The notes under the pieces: model-generated
Databases searched by the model: none
The model's input: the letters and a program-made list of their open reading frames with translations, nothing else
What the model was told of the DNA's origin: nothing
From: JAJPKK01 sp963802745
GTDB lineage: Bacteria > Pseudomonadota > Alphaproteobacteria > Rhizobiales > Xanthobacteraceae
Direction: 5' to 3'
DNA: 64,000 nucleotides
Assembly (NCBI GenBank): GCA_963802745.1
Contig: CAWDKL010000017.1
Location: 153,034-217,033, forward strand
Position numbers and translations under genes: made by a program
Part shown: positions 25,047 through 33,702 of the stretch, piece after piece
Numbering within the stretch: the first letter of the stretch is position 1
Layout of the letters: every line of letters begins with the position of its first letter

Positions 25047-25829
25047 ATGCTTTCGGACGCTGACCGCAACAAGGCTGCCGACATCCTGATGGCGGCCGAG
25101 AGGGAGCGCAAACAGGCCGTTCAGCTCTCCACGACCTGGCCGCACATCACGATCGAGGATTCCTACGCCATCTCGACCATCGTGGCGACGCGCAAGATCG
25201 CGGCGGGCGCCAAACTGATCGGCCACAAAGTCGGGCTCACTTCCAAGGCGATGCAGCGCTCCTCGCAGATCGACGAGCCCGATTACGGGCATCTGCTCGA
25301 CAGCATGATGATCGCGGACGGCGCCAAGGTGCCGCATGCGAATTTCTGCCTGCCGCGGGTGGAGGTGGAACTGGCCTTCGTGCTCGGCAAGCGACTGCTC
25401 GGACCGGGCATCGGCCTCACCGACGTGCTGCGGGCGACCGAATACGTGATCCCGTCGCTGGAGATCGTCGATGCGCGCATCCAGGATCCGCGCAAGATCG
25501 TGGACACGGTGGCCGACAACGGTGCCGCCGCCGGGATCGTGGTGGGCGGGCGCCCGGTCGGACCGATGGATGTGGATCTGCGCTGGGTCGGCGGCATCAT
25601 GTACAGAAATTCCGAAATCGAGGAGACCGGCGTGGCGGCCGGCGTGCTCGGCCATCCGGCATTGGGAGTTGCCTGGCTTGCCAACAAGCTCGGCGCCCAC
25701 GGGGTGGCGCTGGAGCCCGGCCACATCGTGCTGGCCGGTTCGTTCACCCGCGTGGTGTTCGCCCGCAAGGGCGACACGCTGCATGGCGATTTCGGCGAGC
25801 TCGGCGGCATCGCGGTCCAGTTCGTATAA
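25047..25829 (+). CDS. 2-oxo-hept-4-ene-1,7-dioate hydratase-type enzyme (HpaH/MhpD family)
   Basis: 260 aa from MLSDADRNKAADILMAAERE at 25047 with GGAGGA upstream. KLIGHKVGLTSKAMQ, the acidic VEVELAFVLGK motif and LEIVDARIQDP are those of 2-keto-4-pentenoate / oxo-heptenedioate hydratases. The Glu pair binds the divalent metal. The enzyme hydrates the C=C bond of ring-fission products. It is 16 bases upstream of an HpaI-type aldolase, which performs the next step, so the two form an operon for the lower meta-cleavage pathway. Confidence 0.9.
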   Translation: MLSDADRNKAADILMAAERERKQAVQLSTTWPHITIEDSYAISTIVATRKIAAGAKLIGHKVGLTSKAMQRSSQIDEPDYGHLLDSMMIADGAKVPHANFCLPRVEVELAFVLGKRLLGPGIGLTDVLRATEYVIPSLEIVDARIQDPRKIVDTVADNGAAAGIVVGGRPVGPMDVDLRWVGGIMYRNSEIEETGVAAGVLGHPALGVAWLANKLGAHGVALEPGHIVLAGSFTRVVFARKGDTLHGDFGELGGIAVQFV

Positions 25830-25845
25830 AATTCGAGGAAACCCC

Positions 25846-26610
25846 ATGGAACTGCCCCGCAACCGTTTCAAGCACGCCATCGCGGCCGGCCAATTGCAGA
25901 TCGGCCTGTGGTGCAGCCTGTGCAGCAATATCGCCGCGGACATCGTGCGCGATTCCGGGTTCGACTGGGTGCTGCTCGATACCGAGCATTCGCCGAACGA
26001 GATCCCGGATCTGGTGGCGCAATTGCAGGCTGGCGTAGGCGGCCATGCCACGCCGATCGTGCGGCCGGCGTGGAACGACACCGTCATCATCAAGCGCTGC
26101 CTCGATATCGGCGCCCAGACGCTGCTGATTCCCTATGTGCAGAATGCCGAGGAGGCGCGCCGCGCCGTCGAGGCCGTGCGCTATCCGCCCGCCGGGGTGC
26201 GCGGCGTCGCGGTGGCAAGCCGCGCCAGCCGCTTCGGCCGCATCACCGACTATCTGAAGAAGGCCAATGCCGAGCAGTGCCTGCTGGTGCAGGTCGAGAC
26301 CCGCAGCGCGATGGAACAGCTTGAAGCGATCGCCGGGGTGGAAGGCGTGGACGGCGTCTTCATCGGTCCGTCCGACCTCTCCGCCTCGCTCGGCCACATC
26401 GGCAATCCGGCCCACCCCGAGGTGCAGAAGGCGCTGGAGGATGCGGTGCGCCGCCTCAAGGCGATCGGCAAACCGGCCGGCATCCTGACCTCCAATGAGG
26501 ACGAGGTGCGCCGCTATATCGGCTGGGGCTATACATTCGTGGCGGTGGGCACGGATGTGGGGCTGTTGGCGCGAAGCGCCGATGCGCTGGCGAAGAAGTA
26601 CCGGAGTTGA
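25846..26610 (+). CDS. HpcH/HpaI-type 2-oxo-hydroxyacid aldolase
   Basis: 254 aa with GAGGAA just before the ATG. Family motifs: GLWCSLCSNIAADIVRDSGF, VLLDTEHSPNEIPDL, VRPAWND, VQVETRSAMEQLEAI (metal-binding Glu) and VFIGPSDLSASLG (metal-binding Asp). HpaI splits 4-hydroxy-2-oxo-heptanedioate to pyruvate and succinic semialdehyde. Coupled with the upstream hydratase it completes homoprotocatechuate-type ring-product degradation, although the exact side chain is not proven. Confidence 0.9.
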   Translation: MELPRNRFKHAIAAGQLQIGLWCSLCSNIAADIVRDSGFDWVLLDTEHSPNEIPDLVAQLQAGVGGHATPIVRPAWNDTVIIKRCLDIGAQTLLIPYVQNAEEARRAVEAVRYPPAGVRGVAVASRASRFGRITDYLKKANAEQCLLVQVETRSAMEQLEAIAGVEGVDGVFIGPSDLSASLGHIGNPAHPEVQKALEDAVRRLKAIGKPAGILTSNEDEVRRYIGWGYTFVAVGTDVGLLARSADALAKKYRS

Positions 26611-26974
26611 GGGCGCGGCATCTACGAGCCAATCCCGCGGGTTGCTCGGGCACATGTTCGGGCCATACAAGTCGGGAATAACGGTCCGTCGATCATGGAT
26701 CGTATCCGGGCGCTGGCACTTGGCGCGCAGCCCTTATGCCCGATCAAGGGAACGCCGATGCACAGTCGGCCCTTGGGACGCTCCGAACGATAATTGAATC
26801 GCAGCAGACGCTGACACGGGGGTATTTGGGGGCTGCCGGGAAGGTGCGGCGGCGTCCTAGCATCGAAGCCCGCCCTGTGAAGCCCTGTCCGGCTCGTGAG
26901 CGGGTGCGCCATCCTGGCAATCCTGTCATCTTGGTGGGGCACGCCGAATGACTTCGGGTGATATGGAGGGAAAC
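26611..26974. other. Gap without a recognised gene
   Basis: No frame with family resemblance was found. The last bases hold the strong GGAGGG site of the SMP-30 gene. Confidence 0.4.
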
Positions 26975-28066
26975 ATGGATAGACGTGCCTTTCTGGCGGC
27001 ATCGGCGGTCGCCGCATCGGGCTTCACTTTGAAAGCGGCGCACGCTGCCACCGAGGGACCCTTCGGCGCGACCGCGGCTCCCGTGCCGGTGCCACCGGCC
27101 CGGGAGCTTCCACTCGGTCCGTTGCCGAACACCCGCTATCCCGACACCCATTTCGAAGCTCTGGACAAGCGTTTCAAGGGCAGCGTCGGCACAGGCGCCG
27201 TTGAGCGCGTCGCCACAGGCTTCCGCTGGGCTGAGGGGCCCACGTATTTTCGCGCGGGGCATTATCTGCTCTTCAGCGACATCCCCAACAACCGCATGAT
27301 GCGCATCGTCGAAGACGACGGCCGCCTGAGCGTGTTCCGTTCGCCATCGATGAACTCGAACGGAAACACCACGGATCGTCAGGGACGCCTCGTAAGCTGC
27401 GAGCATGGCGGCCGGCGTGTGGTCCGCACCGAGTTCGACGGGACGATCACCGTGATTGCCGACCGTTACAACGGCAAGCGGCTCAATTCGCCGAACGATG
27501 TCGTGGTGGCTTCCAACGGCACGATCTGGTTCACCGACCCGACTTACGGCATCGGCGGCTTCTATGAGGGGCTTGTGTCGGAACCGGAACAAGAGAAGCA
27601 TAACGTCTACCGAGTCGATCCGCAGACCGGAACCGTCACGGTTGTGGTGGATGACTTCGTCCAGCCCAACGGTATCTGTTTTTCGCCGGACGAGCGGAGG
27701 CTCTACGTAATCGACAGCGGTATAACCCACGGTGGGCCGGCACATATCCGCTCCTTTGACGTGGATATCGACAAGGGCACCGTGTCCAATGGCAAGGTGT
27801 TTGCTGAGGGCTTCGCGCCGGGATTTACCGACGGCATGCGGTGCGACGTCGATGGGAACGTCTGGTGCAGCATGGGCTGGGCCGACCCCAAAGAGGATGG
27901 AGTTCGCTGTTACACCCCCGCCGGAGAGCTTATCGGCAAGATTCATCTGCCGGAGACCTGTGCGAACCTCGTCTTCGGCGGCCCATTGCGCAACCGCTTG
28001 TACATGTGCGCAAGCACGTCGGTTTACGCCGCCTATGTAAACGTTCAAGGTGCGGCTGTTCCCTAA
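26975..28066 (+). CDS. SMP-30/gluconolactonase family protein, exported
   Basis: 363 aa from MDRRAFLAASAVAASGFTLK, start fixed by GGAGGG. The Arg-Arg leader suggests Tat export. Propeller motifs and metal ligands: Glu in FRWAEGPTYF, Asn in RLNSPNDVVVASNG and Asn/Asp in QPNGICFSPDERRLYVIDS, plus DGMRCDVDGNVWCS. Such six-bladed propellers hydrolyse sugar or other lactones with a divalent metal. It is followed by a molybdenum hydroxylase gene; no sugar dehydrogenase is near. Confidence 0.88.
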   Translation: MDRRAFLAASAVAASGFTLKAAHAATEGPFGATAAPVPVPPARELPLGPLPNTRYPDTHFEALDKRFKGSVGTGAVERVATGFRWAEGPTYFRAGHYLLFSDIPNNRMMRIVEDDGRLSVFRSPSMNSNGNTTDRQGRLVSCEHGGRRVVRTEFDGTITVIADRYNGKRLNSPNDVVVASNGTIWFTDPTYGIGGFYEGLVSEPEQEKHNVYRVDPQTGTVTVVVDDFVQPNGICFSPDERRLYVIDSGITHGGPAHIRSFDVDIDKGTVSNGKVFAEGFAPGFTDGMRCDVDGNVWCSMGWADPKEDGVRCYTPAGELIGKIHLPETCANLVFGGPLRNRLYMCASTSVYAAYVNVQGAAVP

Positions 28067-28298
28067 TCTTCGAGGGAGCGACCAGCAGCATATCACGATA
28101 AATGCTCGCGCCGCGCGCGCCCCCCGAACTTGTCGCCAACCTGTCGGCTCAAATCCGGTCCAGCACCAGCCGCAGCGCCGACGAGCTGCAGCACAGAGAT
28201 GCCCTGTGGCTGCCTTGGGATACAGCGTCATCTTGCCGGCAACGCCGGCGACCTGGTTACGGATCGCGTCCGTTGCCACGACGGAGTTTTGAGGACCT

Positions 28299-30633
28299 AT
28301 GGGCGAATTCGGCATTGGACAACCGGTTCCGCGTGAGGAAGACCCGTATCTGGTCCGCGGCGCCGGACGCTATGTGGACGATGTGCAACCGGCCGGGCAG
28401 GTCCGCGCCACCGTGCTGCGCTCCCCCCATGCCCATGCCCGGATCGTCAGCATCGATGTAGCGGAAGCAAAGGCCAAGCCCGGCGTTCTCCTGGTGCTGA
28501 CCGGGGGCGATCCCGAGGTCATGCAACTCGGCCTCATGCGCCCGCACATGCCGCGCAAGCGCCGCGACGGCGCGGCGGGTTTCGTGGCGCCGCAGCCGTA
28601 TCTCGCCTGCGACCGCGTGCGCTATCTCGGCGATCCGGTCGCCTTCGTGGTGGCCGAGACGCTGGAGCAGGCCAAGGACGCGGCCGAAGTCATCGCGGTG
28701 GAATACGACACGCTGCCCGCGGTGGCGGCGACCGCCGACGCCGTCGCGCCCGGCGCCGTCGCCGTGTGGGACGAGTGCCCCGACAACCAGGCTTTCACCC
28801 ACACGGCCGGCGACAAGGCCGCCACCGCGCAAGCGCTCGGAACCGCCGCCCATGTGATCCGCCATCGCATGGTGATCAACCGGCTGACCACGAACTCCAT
28901 GGAGCCGCGCGGCTGCCTGGCCGAATACGACGCGCGTGAGGGACGCTACACACTGCGCTGCACCGTGCAGGGGCCGCATATGGTGCGCCGCATGCTGGCG
29001 GCGGAAGTTTTCAAACTGCCGGAAACGCATTTCCGCATCATCGCAGAAAACGTCGGCGGCGGCTTCGGCATGAAAGGCGGGGTCTATCCGGAATATGTTC
29101 TTGCAACTTTGGCGGCGCGCCTGATCGGGCGTCCGGTAAAATGGATCGCCGAGCGTAGCGAAGCGCTACAGTCCGACGAGCATTGCCGCGACAATATCAC
29201 CGAGGCCGAACTCGGGCTCGATCGGGACGGCCGTATCGTTGGCTTATCGGTGCGTAACTACTGCAATATCGGCGCCTATCACACCTCGGACCGTGCTGCC
29301 GGCCCTCCGACCAACAATCTCGGCGTGCTTGCCGGCACCTATGTGATTCCGGCCATTCATGTGGAAATCACCGGCGTCATCACCAATACCATGATGACCG
29401 GCCCCTATCGCGGCGCCGGCCGGCCCGAGGCCGCCTACGTGGTCGAGACAATGATGGATTTGGCCGCGCGCAAGCTCGGCGTCGACCCGGCCGAACTGCG
29501 GCGGCGCAACATGATCCCGGCCAGCGCCATGCCGTACCGCACGGCGCTGGTCTACACCTACGATTGCGGGGATTTCGGCAAGAACCTCGAGGACTGCCTG
29601 AAGCTTGCGGATTATGCCGGCTTCGCCGCACGCCGCCGCGAGTCGGAACAGCGCGGCCGGTTGCGCGGCCTCGGGGTTTCGTCAACCGTCGAAGCCTCCA
29701 ATGCCGGCCTGATCGAGCACGCCGAAATCCGTTTCGACCCGACCGGCACCGTCACGGTTTCGGTCGGCACCCACGATCACGGCCAAGGCCACGCCACCAC
29801 GTTCCGCCAGATCATGGCTGACCGGCTTGGATTGCCGCCCGATCGCATCCGCTTCGTCTATGGAGACACCGACCGCATCGCCATCGGTACCGGCACCTTC
29901 GGCTCGCGCTCCACCGTGGCGGCCGGCGCTGCCATGATCCTGGCGGCGGAGAAGATCATCGCCAAGGGCCGCCGCATCGCCGCCCACATGATGGAAGCCG
30001 GCGAGCACGATATCGAATTCGAGGCCGGCCGCTTCACGGTCGCCGGCACCGATAAGGCCGTAGGCCTCGTCGAGGTCGCCCGCGCCGCGTTCGTGCCGGC
30101 GCGGCTGCCGCGCGGCACCGAGCCCGGCCTGTTCGAAACCGGCACCTTCGCGGGCGGCGAACGCACCTATCCGAACGGCTGCCACATCAGCGAGGTCGAG
30201 ATCGACCCCGACACCGGCGAGGTGCGTCTGGTCCGCTACACCGCGGTCGACGATGTCGGCCACATGATCAACCCGCTGCTGGTCGAGGGCCAGCTCCATG
30301 GCGGCATCGTGCAGGGCGCCGGCCAGGCGCTGATGGAGAACATCGCCTACGACAGCTCCGGCCAGCTGCTGTCCGGCTCGTTCATGGACTATGCCATGCC
30401 GCGCGCGAGCGATTTCTGCGCCTTCGTGCTCGGGGAAAACGAGGTGCCGACCAAGACCAACCCGCTCGGCGTCAAGGGTGCCGGCGAATCCGGCACCGTG
30501 GGCGCGCTGTCCTCGATCATGAACGCCGTCAACGACGCCATGGCGCGCATCGGCGCGGCCTACGTCGCAGATGCCGGCAACGCCGGAGAAAGTGTGGCGC
30601 GCCGTGCGGGCGGCAGGGAGGTTGGGGGGATGA
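28299..30633 (+). CDS. Molybdenum hydroxylase large subunit (xanthine dehydrogenase family), C-terminal frameshift
   Basis: About 777 aa if corrected. It opens GQPVPREEDPYLVRGAGRY. Mo-cofactor motifs are GGGFGMKGG and TGPYRGAGRPEAAYVVE (the form II pattern, not the CSFR motif of true CO dehydrogenase). The catalytic Glu is in GVKGAGESGTVG. At 30570 one extra base shifts the frame; reading on in the +1 frame from 30571 restores MPATPEKVWRAVRAAGR and a stop at 30631-30633, the normal C-terminus. Without correction the frame runs on spuriously past 33 kb. The FAD and Fe-S subunits are absent nearby, so the substrate is open. Confidence 0.85.
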
Positions 30634-30743
30634 GCCGCGTGTGCTCGGGTGGGGGCAACGAACGCCGCGGCGATCCGCGCTCCATCGCGGGTCAAAGACG
30701 AGCCGTCATGCCGGTTGCAACCGCGCCATTACGGCCTTTGCTG

Positions 30744-31517
30744 CTAACCGGCCGCGCCGGCGGCCTGTGCGGAGTGGCCTGGACCGGCCCCCGCCGGCAT
30801 GGCGCCGCGGCGTTCGAGCCGCGTGAACCAGTACTCCCACGCCCGGTTCTGTGCCGTCGGGAGCTGATAGATCGCCTGTGCCAGCGCGATCTCGCCGGGC
30901 GAAAGGGGCGAAAAATTGCCGAGCCGCTTGGCCTCGCTGAGGTAACGCGCATTGTCGCAGGAATAGATGGCGCGGAACACCAGTTCGCGCAGGCTCGTGC
31001 CGACCACCGTTGCGCCGTGGCGGCGCATCAGCACCATCACGTGCGGGCCGAGCGCGCGGGCGAGCGAGGCGCCCTCCTCGGGCTTTGCCACCAGCAGGTT
31101 GGTATCGCCGAATTCGTCGCGGCTGTCCCAGAACGGTGCCACCGCCCCCATGGCGGCACCGAGGTGGAACACCGGCACGATCGGATCGCCGCTGATGCAG
31201 AACGGCATGATGGAAGGCGCATGATGGTGAGTGACCGCCATCACGTCGGGCCGCGCCTTGTAGATTTCGCCGTGGATTACCCGCTCGGCATAGAGATGCG
31301 CGCTCGGCGGCGTCACCGGCTGCGAGTTGAGATCGAACTCAAGGACGTCGCCCGGCTCGACCAGTTCCGGCGAGCGCGACCGCGACAGGAAATAGCGGCC
31401 GGGATTCTCCGGATGGCGAATGCTGACATGCCCGAAGGCGTCGATCACGCCCTCATGGGCCAGGATGCGGTTGGCGACGGCAAGCTCGTGGCGCAGCGCG
31501 GCGAAGGGGTCGGGCAC
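30744..31517 (-). CDS. Class II aldolase/adducin family protein
   Basis: 257 aa from a GTG with GAGAGGAG upstream. The zinc-binding motif THHHAPSIMPF and the downstream RRHGATVVGTSL histidine are those of fuculose-phosphate-aldolase-like proteins, with GVIDAFGHVSIRHPENP at the N-terminus. Members cleave or decarboxylate sugar or hydroxy acids. It is transcribed convergent to the molybdenum hydroxylase and upstream of nothing on its strand. The C-terminal Ala/Gly tail is not conserved. Substrate unknown. Confidence 0.87.
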   Translation of the reverse strand: MPDPFAALRHELAVANRILAHEGVIDAFGHVSIRHPENPGRYFLSRSRSPELVEPGDVLEFDLNSQPVTPPSAHLYAERVIHGEIYKARPDVMAVTHHHAPSIMPFCISGDPIVPVFHLGAAMGAVAPFWDSRDEFGDTNLLVAKPEEGASLARALGPHVMVLMRRHGATVVGTSLRELVFRAIYSCDNARYLSEAKRLGNFSPLSPGEIALAQAIYQLPTAQNRAWEYWFTRLERRGAMPAGAGPGHSAQAAGAAG

Positions 31518-31654
31518 GGGCGGCTCCTCTCAACTGATCACGAAACAACATTGCTTCTCGCGCTTGCGGGGAGAGATCAGCAGGCGTCGGCGCACCGGGC
31601 GCGGGCCGGCCCCGCACCGGGCGCAATCCCGACAGCCGAGCTTCGTCCCGCCCC

Positions 31655-32489
31655 TCACCCCGACCCTCTCCCCGCAAGCGGGCCGAGCGAGAATGCGGGC
31701 GGCGCCAGCAGGATATCCGCCATGATGCCGGCCTGCACGGCGAACATGTCCTCGCCGGTCACGATCGGGCAGCCGATGCTGCGGGCCGTGGCGAGAAGCG
31801 GCGTGATGACCGGCCGGGTGATGAGATCGCCGACGCAGGCGGCGGGATCGAGCCGCGCCAAGTCCACGGGGGGCGGATCGTCCGGGCGCATGCCGGCGGG
31901 GGTTGCGTTGACCACGAGGTCGTGGCCGGCGGGATCGGGGGCGCCGCCCCGCACCACCGCCGGCGCCTTGGCGGCGAGGCGTTTCACCAGCGCCTCGCGC
32001 CGCTCCGGGTCGGTGTCGGCGATCGTCAGCGTCGCCGCCCCGGCCTCGATCAGCGCCAGCGCCACCGCGGAGCCGGCACCCCCCGCCCCGACCACGAGCG
32101 CGCGCCGGCCGCCGACTTCGCGAACGCGGCGCAGCGCCGCCACCATGGCGGTGCCGTCGGTCATGTCGCCGCTCCAGCGGCCGGGCGCGATGCGGTACAG
32201 GACATTGACGGCGGCGAGCAGGTGCCCGCGTTCCGACACCACGTCGCAGTGGCGTAGCGCCGCGAATTTATGCGGGACCGTGATGACGATGCCATCAAGG
32301 TTCTGGACCGACTTCGCGGCCCGCATGAAGGCGTCGAAATCGCCCGGCGCCACATGCAGCCGGAACGCACACCGCGTTGACGCCGCGCGCGGCGAATTCT
32401 GCCGTGAGCCCTGCCGGCGATTTGGTCTGGGCGACCGGATCGCCGACGATGAGGTGGAGCCGGGTCTCGCCATTGAGGGATGGAAGCAT
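31655..32489 (-). CDS. Shikimate dehydrogenase-like protein, frameshifted
   Basis: The N-terminal frame starts at 32489 with MLPSLNGETRLHLIVGDPVA, followed by QTKSPAGLTAEF. At 32360 one extra base moves coding to the frame reading LHVAPGDFDAFMRAAK. Then follow VITVPHKF, a Rossmann loop LVVGAGGAGSAVALAL, VNATPAGM and GEDMFAVQAG. Merged, it is a normal length (about 278 aa) SDH-fold protein of the quinate/shikimate group. The canonical catalytic Lys appears in VPHKF. It may be a catabolic quinate-type enzyme given the neighbours. Confidence 0.75.
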
Positions 32490-32546
32490 CTTGGTCCGTT
32501 CGCGGTTTGCCCGACCAAAGTGGAGGAGTCCAATCGCGAAAGGCCG

Positions 32547-33005
32547 TTATCCGACCAAATGCTTTTCGATCTCGTAGACGGGCTGCTTGGTGAGGTCCTT
32601 GTCGAGTTCCGCGATGATCCGGCTCTTCACGTCGGCATGGAAGGCGTGGCGGAGCTCGGCCAGGACCCGCGGCGGCGCGACGACGACCAGCGCTTTTGTG
32701 CTACGTTCACGGACGAGTTTTTCCAGCGCCTCCGCGACCTTGTGCACGAAGCGATGCTCCTCGATCTCGTGCCAGTCGGTCGGCTCGACGGCGCTACGCC
32801 GGCCGACGTTGCTGGCTCCCGTACCGGCAAAGACCCGCCCCGGCTTATCGGTACCCTGGTCATGTGTCGGCGGATTGTGATCGACGAACACCTGTTCGGT
32901 CTTGAGATTGGGAAACTTGGCATCGCCCTCGTTGCGCAGAAACAGTGCCTTGCGGCCATCGCCGACGAACACGAAGGCGTCATGCGGGATGTCGATCTTG
33001 GTCAT
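32547..33005 (-). CDS. Host attachment family protein
   Basis: 152 aa from MTKIDIPHDAFVFVGDGRKA at 33005, with CTGGAG upstream; a GTG six bases earlier is possible. ALFLRNEGDAKFPNL, the RVFAGTGASNVGRRSAVEPTD segment and LVVVAPPRVLAELR match the protein family required for attachment to host cells, common in Rhizobiales. Its biochemical role is unknown. It lies 57 bases upstream of the start of the shikimate-dehydrogenase-like gene. Confidence 0.85.
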   Translation of the reverse strand: MTKIDIPHDAFVFVGDGRKALFLRNEGDAKFPNLKTEQVFVDHNPPTHDQGTDKPGRVFAGTGASNVGRRSAVEPTDWHEIEEHRFVHKVAEALEKLVRERSTKALVVVAPPRVLAELRHAFHADVKSRIIAELDKDLTKQPVYEIEKHLVG

Positions 33006-33219
33006 GGCCACTCCAGGGCTGGCTCGGCACGGAACGTTGCTGGCACAGCCTGTCTATGGTAATTGCGCCAACAGGTTTTGATATCCCTCAATTGCGGACG
33101 AACGCCGCGCGCTTCAAGGGGCGATCCGTTTCCTTGCGAAACGTCAAACCGACGACCTCATTCGCGTGTATGTTGTCGTGGTGGCGATGCGTCGATGAGG
33201 ATGAGAAGGAGCGACGGCG

Positions 33220-33519
33220 ATGATGAAGAGGGCGTTAGTGGTATTTTGGTCGAGTTGGGCACTGATCGTGGCGGCTCAAGGCGCCGACGCTCAGGCCGGC
33301 CAACGGCTGGCCCAACTGCGTTGCATCGCCTGTCACGTGGTGGGTCCGAACCGCGAACGGGTGGTCGCCGAAGCACCGCCGTTTCCGGCGATTGCGCGAA
33401 AATTCGCCAACGATCGGGACGCACTGGTGATGAATCTTCGGGGTCCCCATGCCAAGATGAATTTCGGACTGTCGCAGTCCGACGCCGAGAATGTCGCCGC
33501 CTTCATCGTGTCGCAGTGA
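33220..33519 (+). CDS. Small c-type cytochrome
   Basis: 99 aa with GGAGCG upstream. A signal peptide ends near GADAQAG. The heme site is CIACH (about residues 35-39) and the distal ligand is likely the Met of HAKMNFGLS. A C-terminal SDAENVAAFIVSQ helix is typical of class I monoheme cytochromes. It is a periplasmic electron carrier. No oxidase or dehydrogenase partner is adjacent; the molybdenum hydroxylase 3 kb away could be one but this is speculative. Confidence 0.88.
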   Translation: MMKRALVVFWSSWALIVAAQGADAQAGQRLAQLRCIACHVVGPNRERVVAEAPPFPAIARKFANDRDALVMNLRGPHAKMNFGLSQSDAENVAAFIVSQ

Positions 33520-33702
33520 GGCGTAGCGGACGGAACCCGGGGGCTCGGATTGCGTCCATTCCGCGTGACAAAGACTAAGGATCAGCATCTATACCCACTC
33601 GGCGGAGGTTCGGGTTTGGACAACTTGCACCTCATTGCTCCCGCGATCATCATGTCCTGCTGATCGGCCGCGATATACCCGATCAAGCGAAGGCGATCGA
33701 AC

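Noticed and set aside
30634..33062. Continuation of the molybdenum hydroxylase frame for about 800 more codons
   Set aside because: It is antisense to the class II aldolase, shikimate-dehydrogenase-like and host-attachment genes and shows no family motifs. The true C-terminus lies in the +1 frame at 30571-30633.
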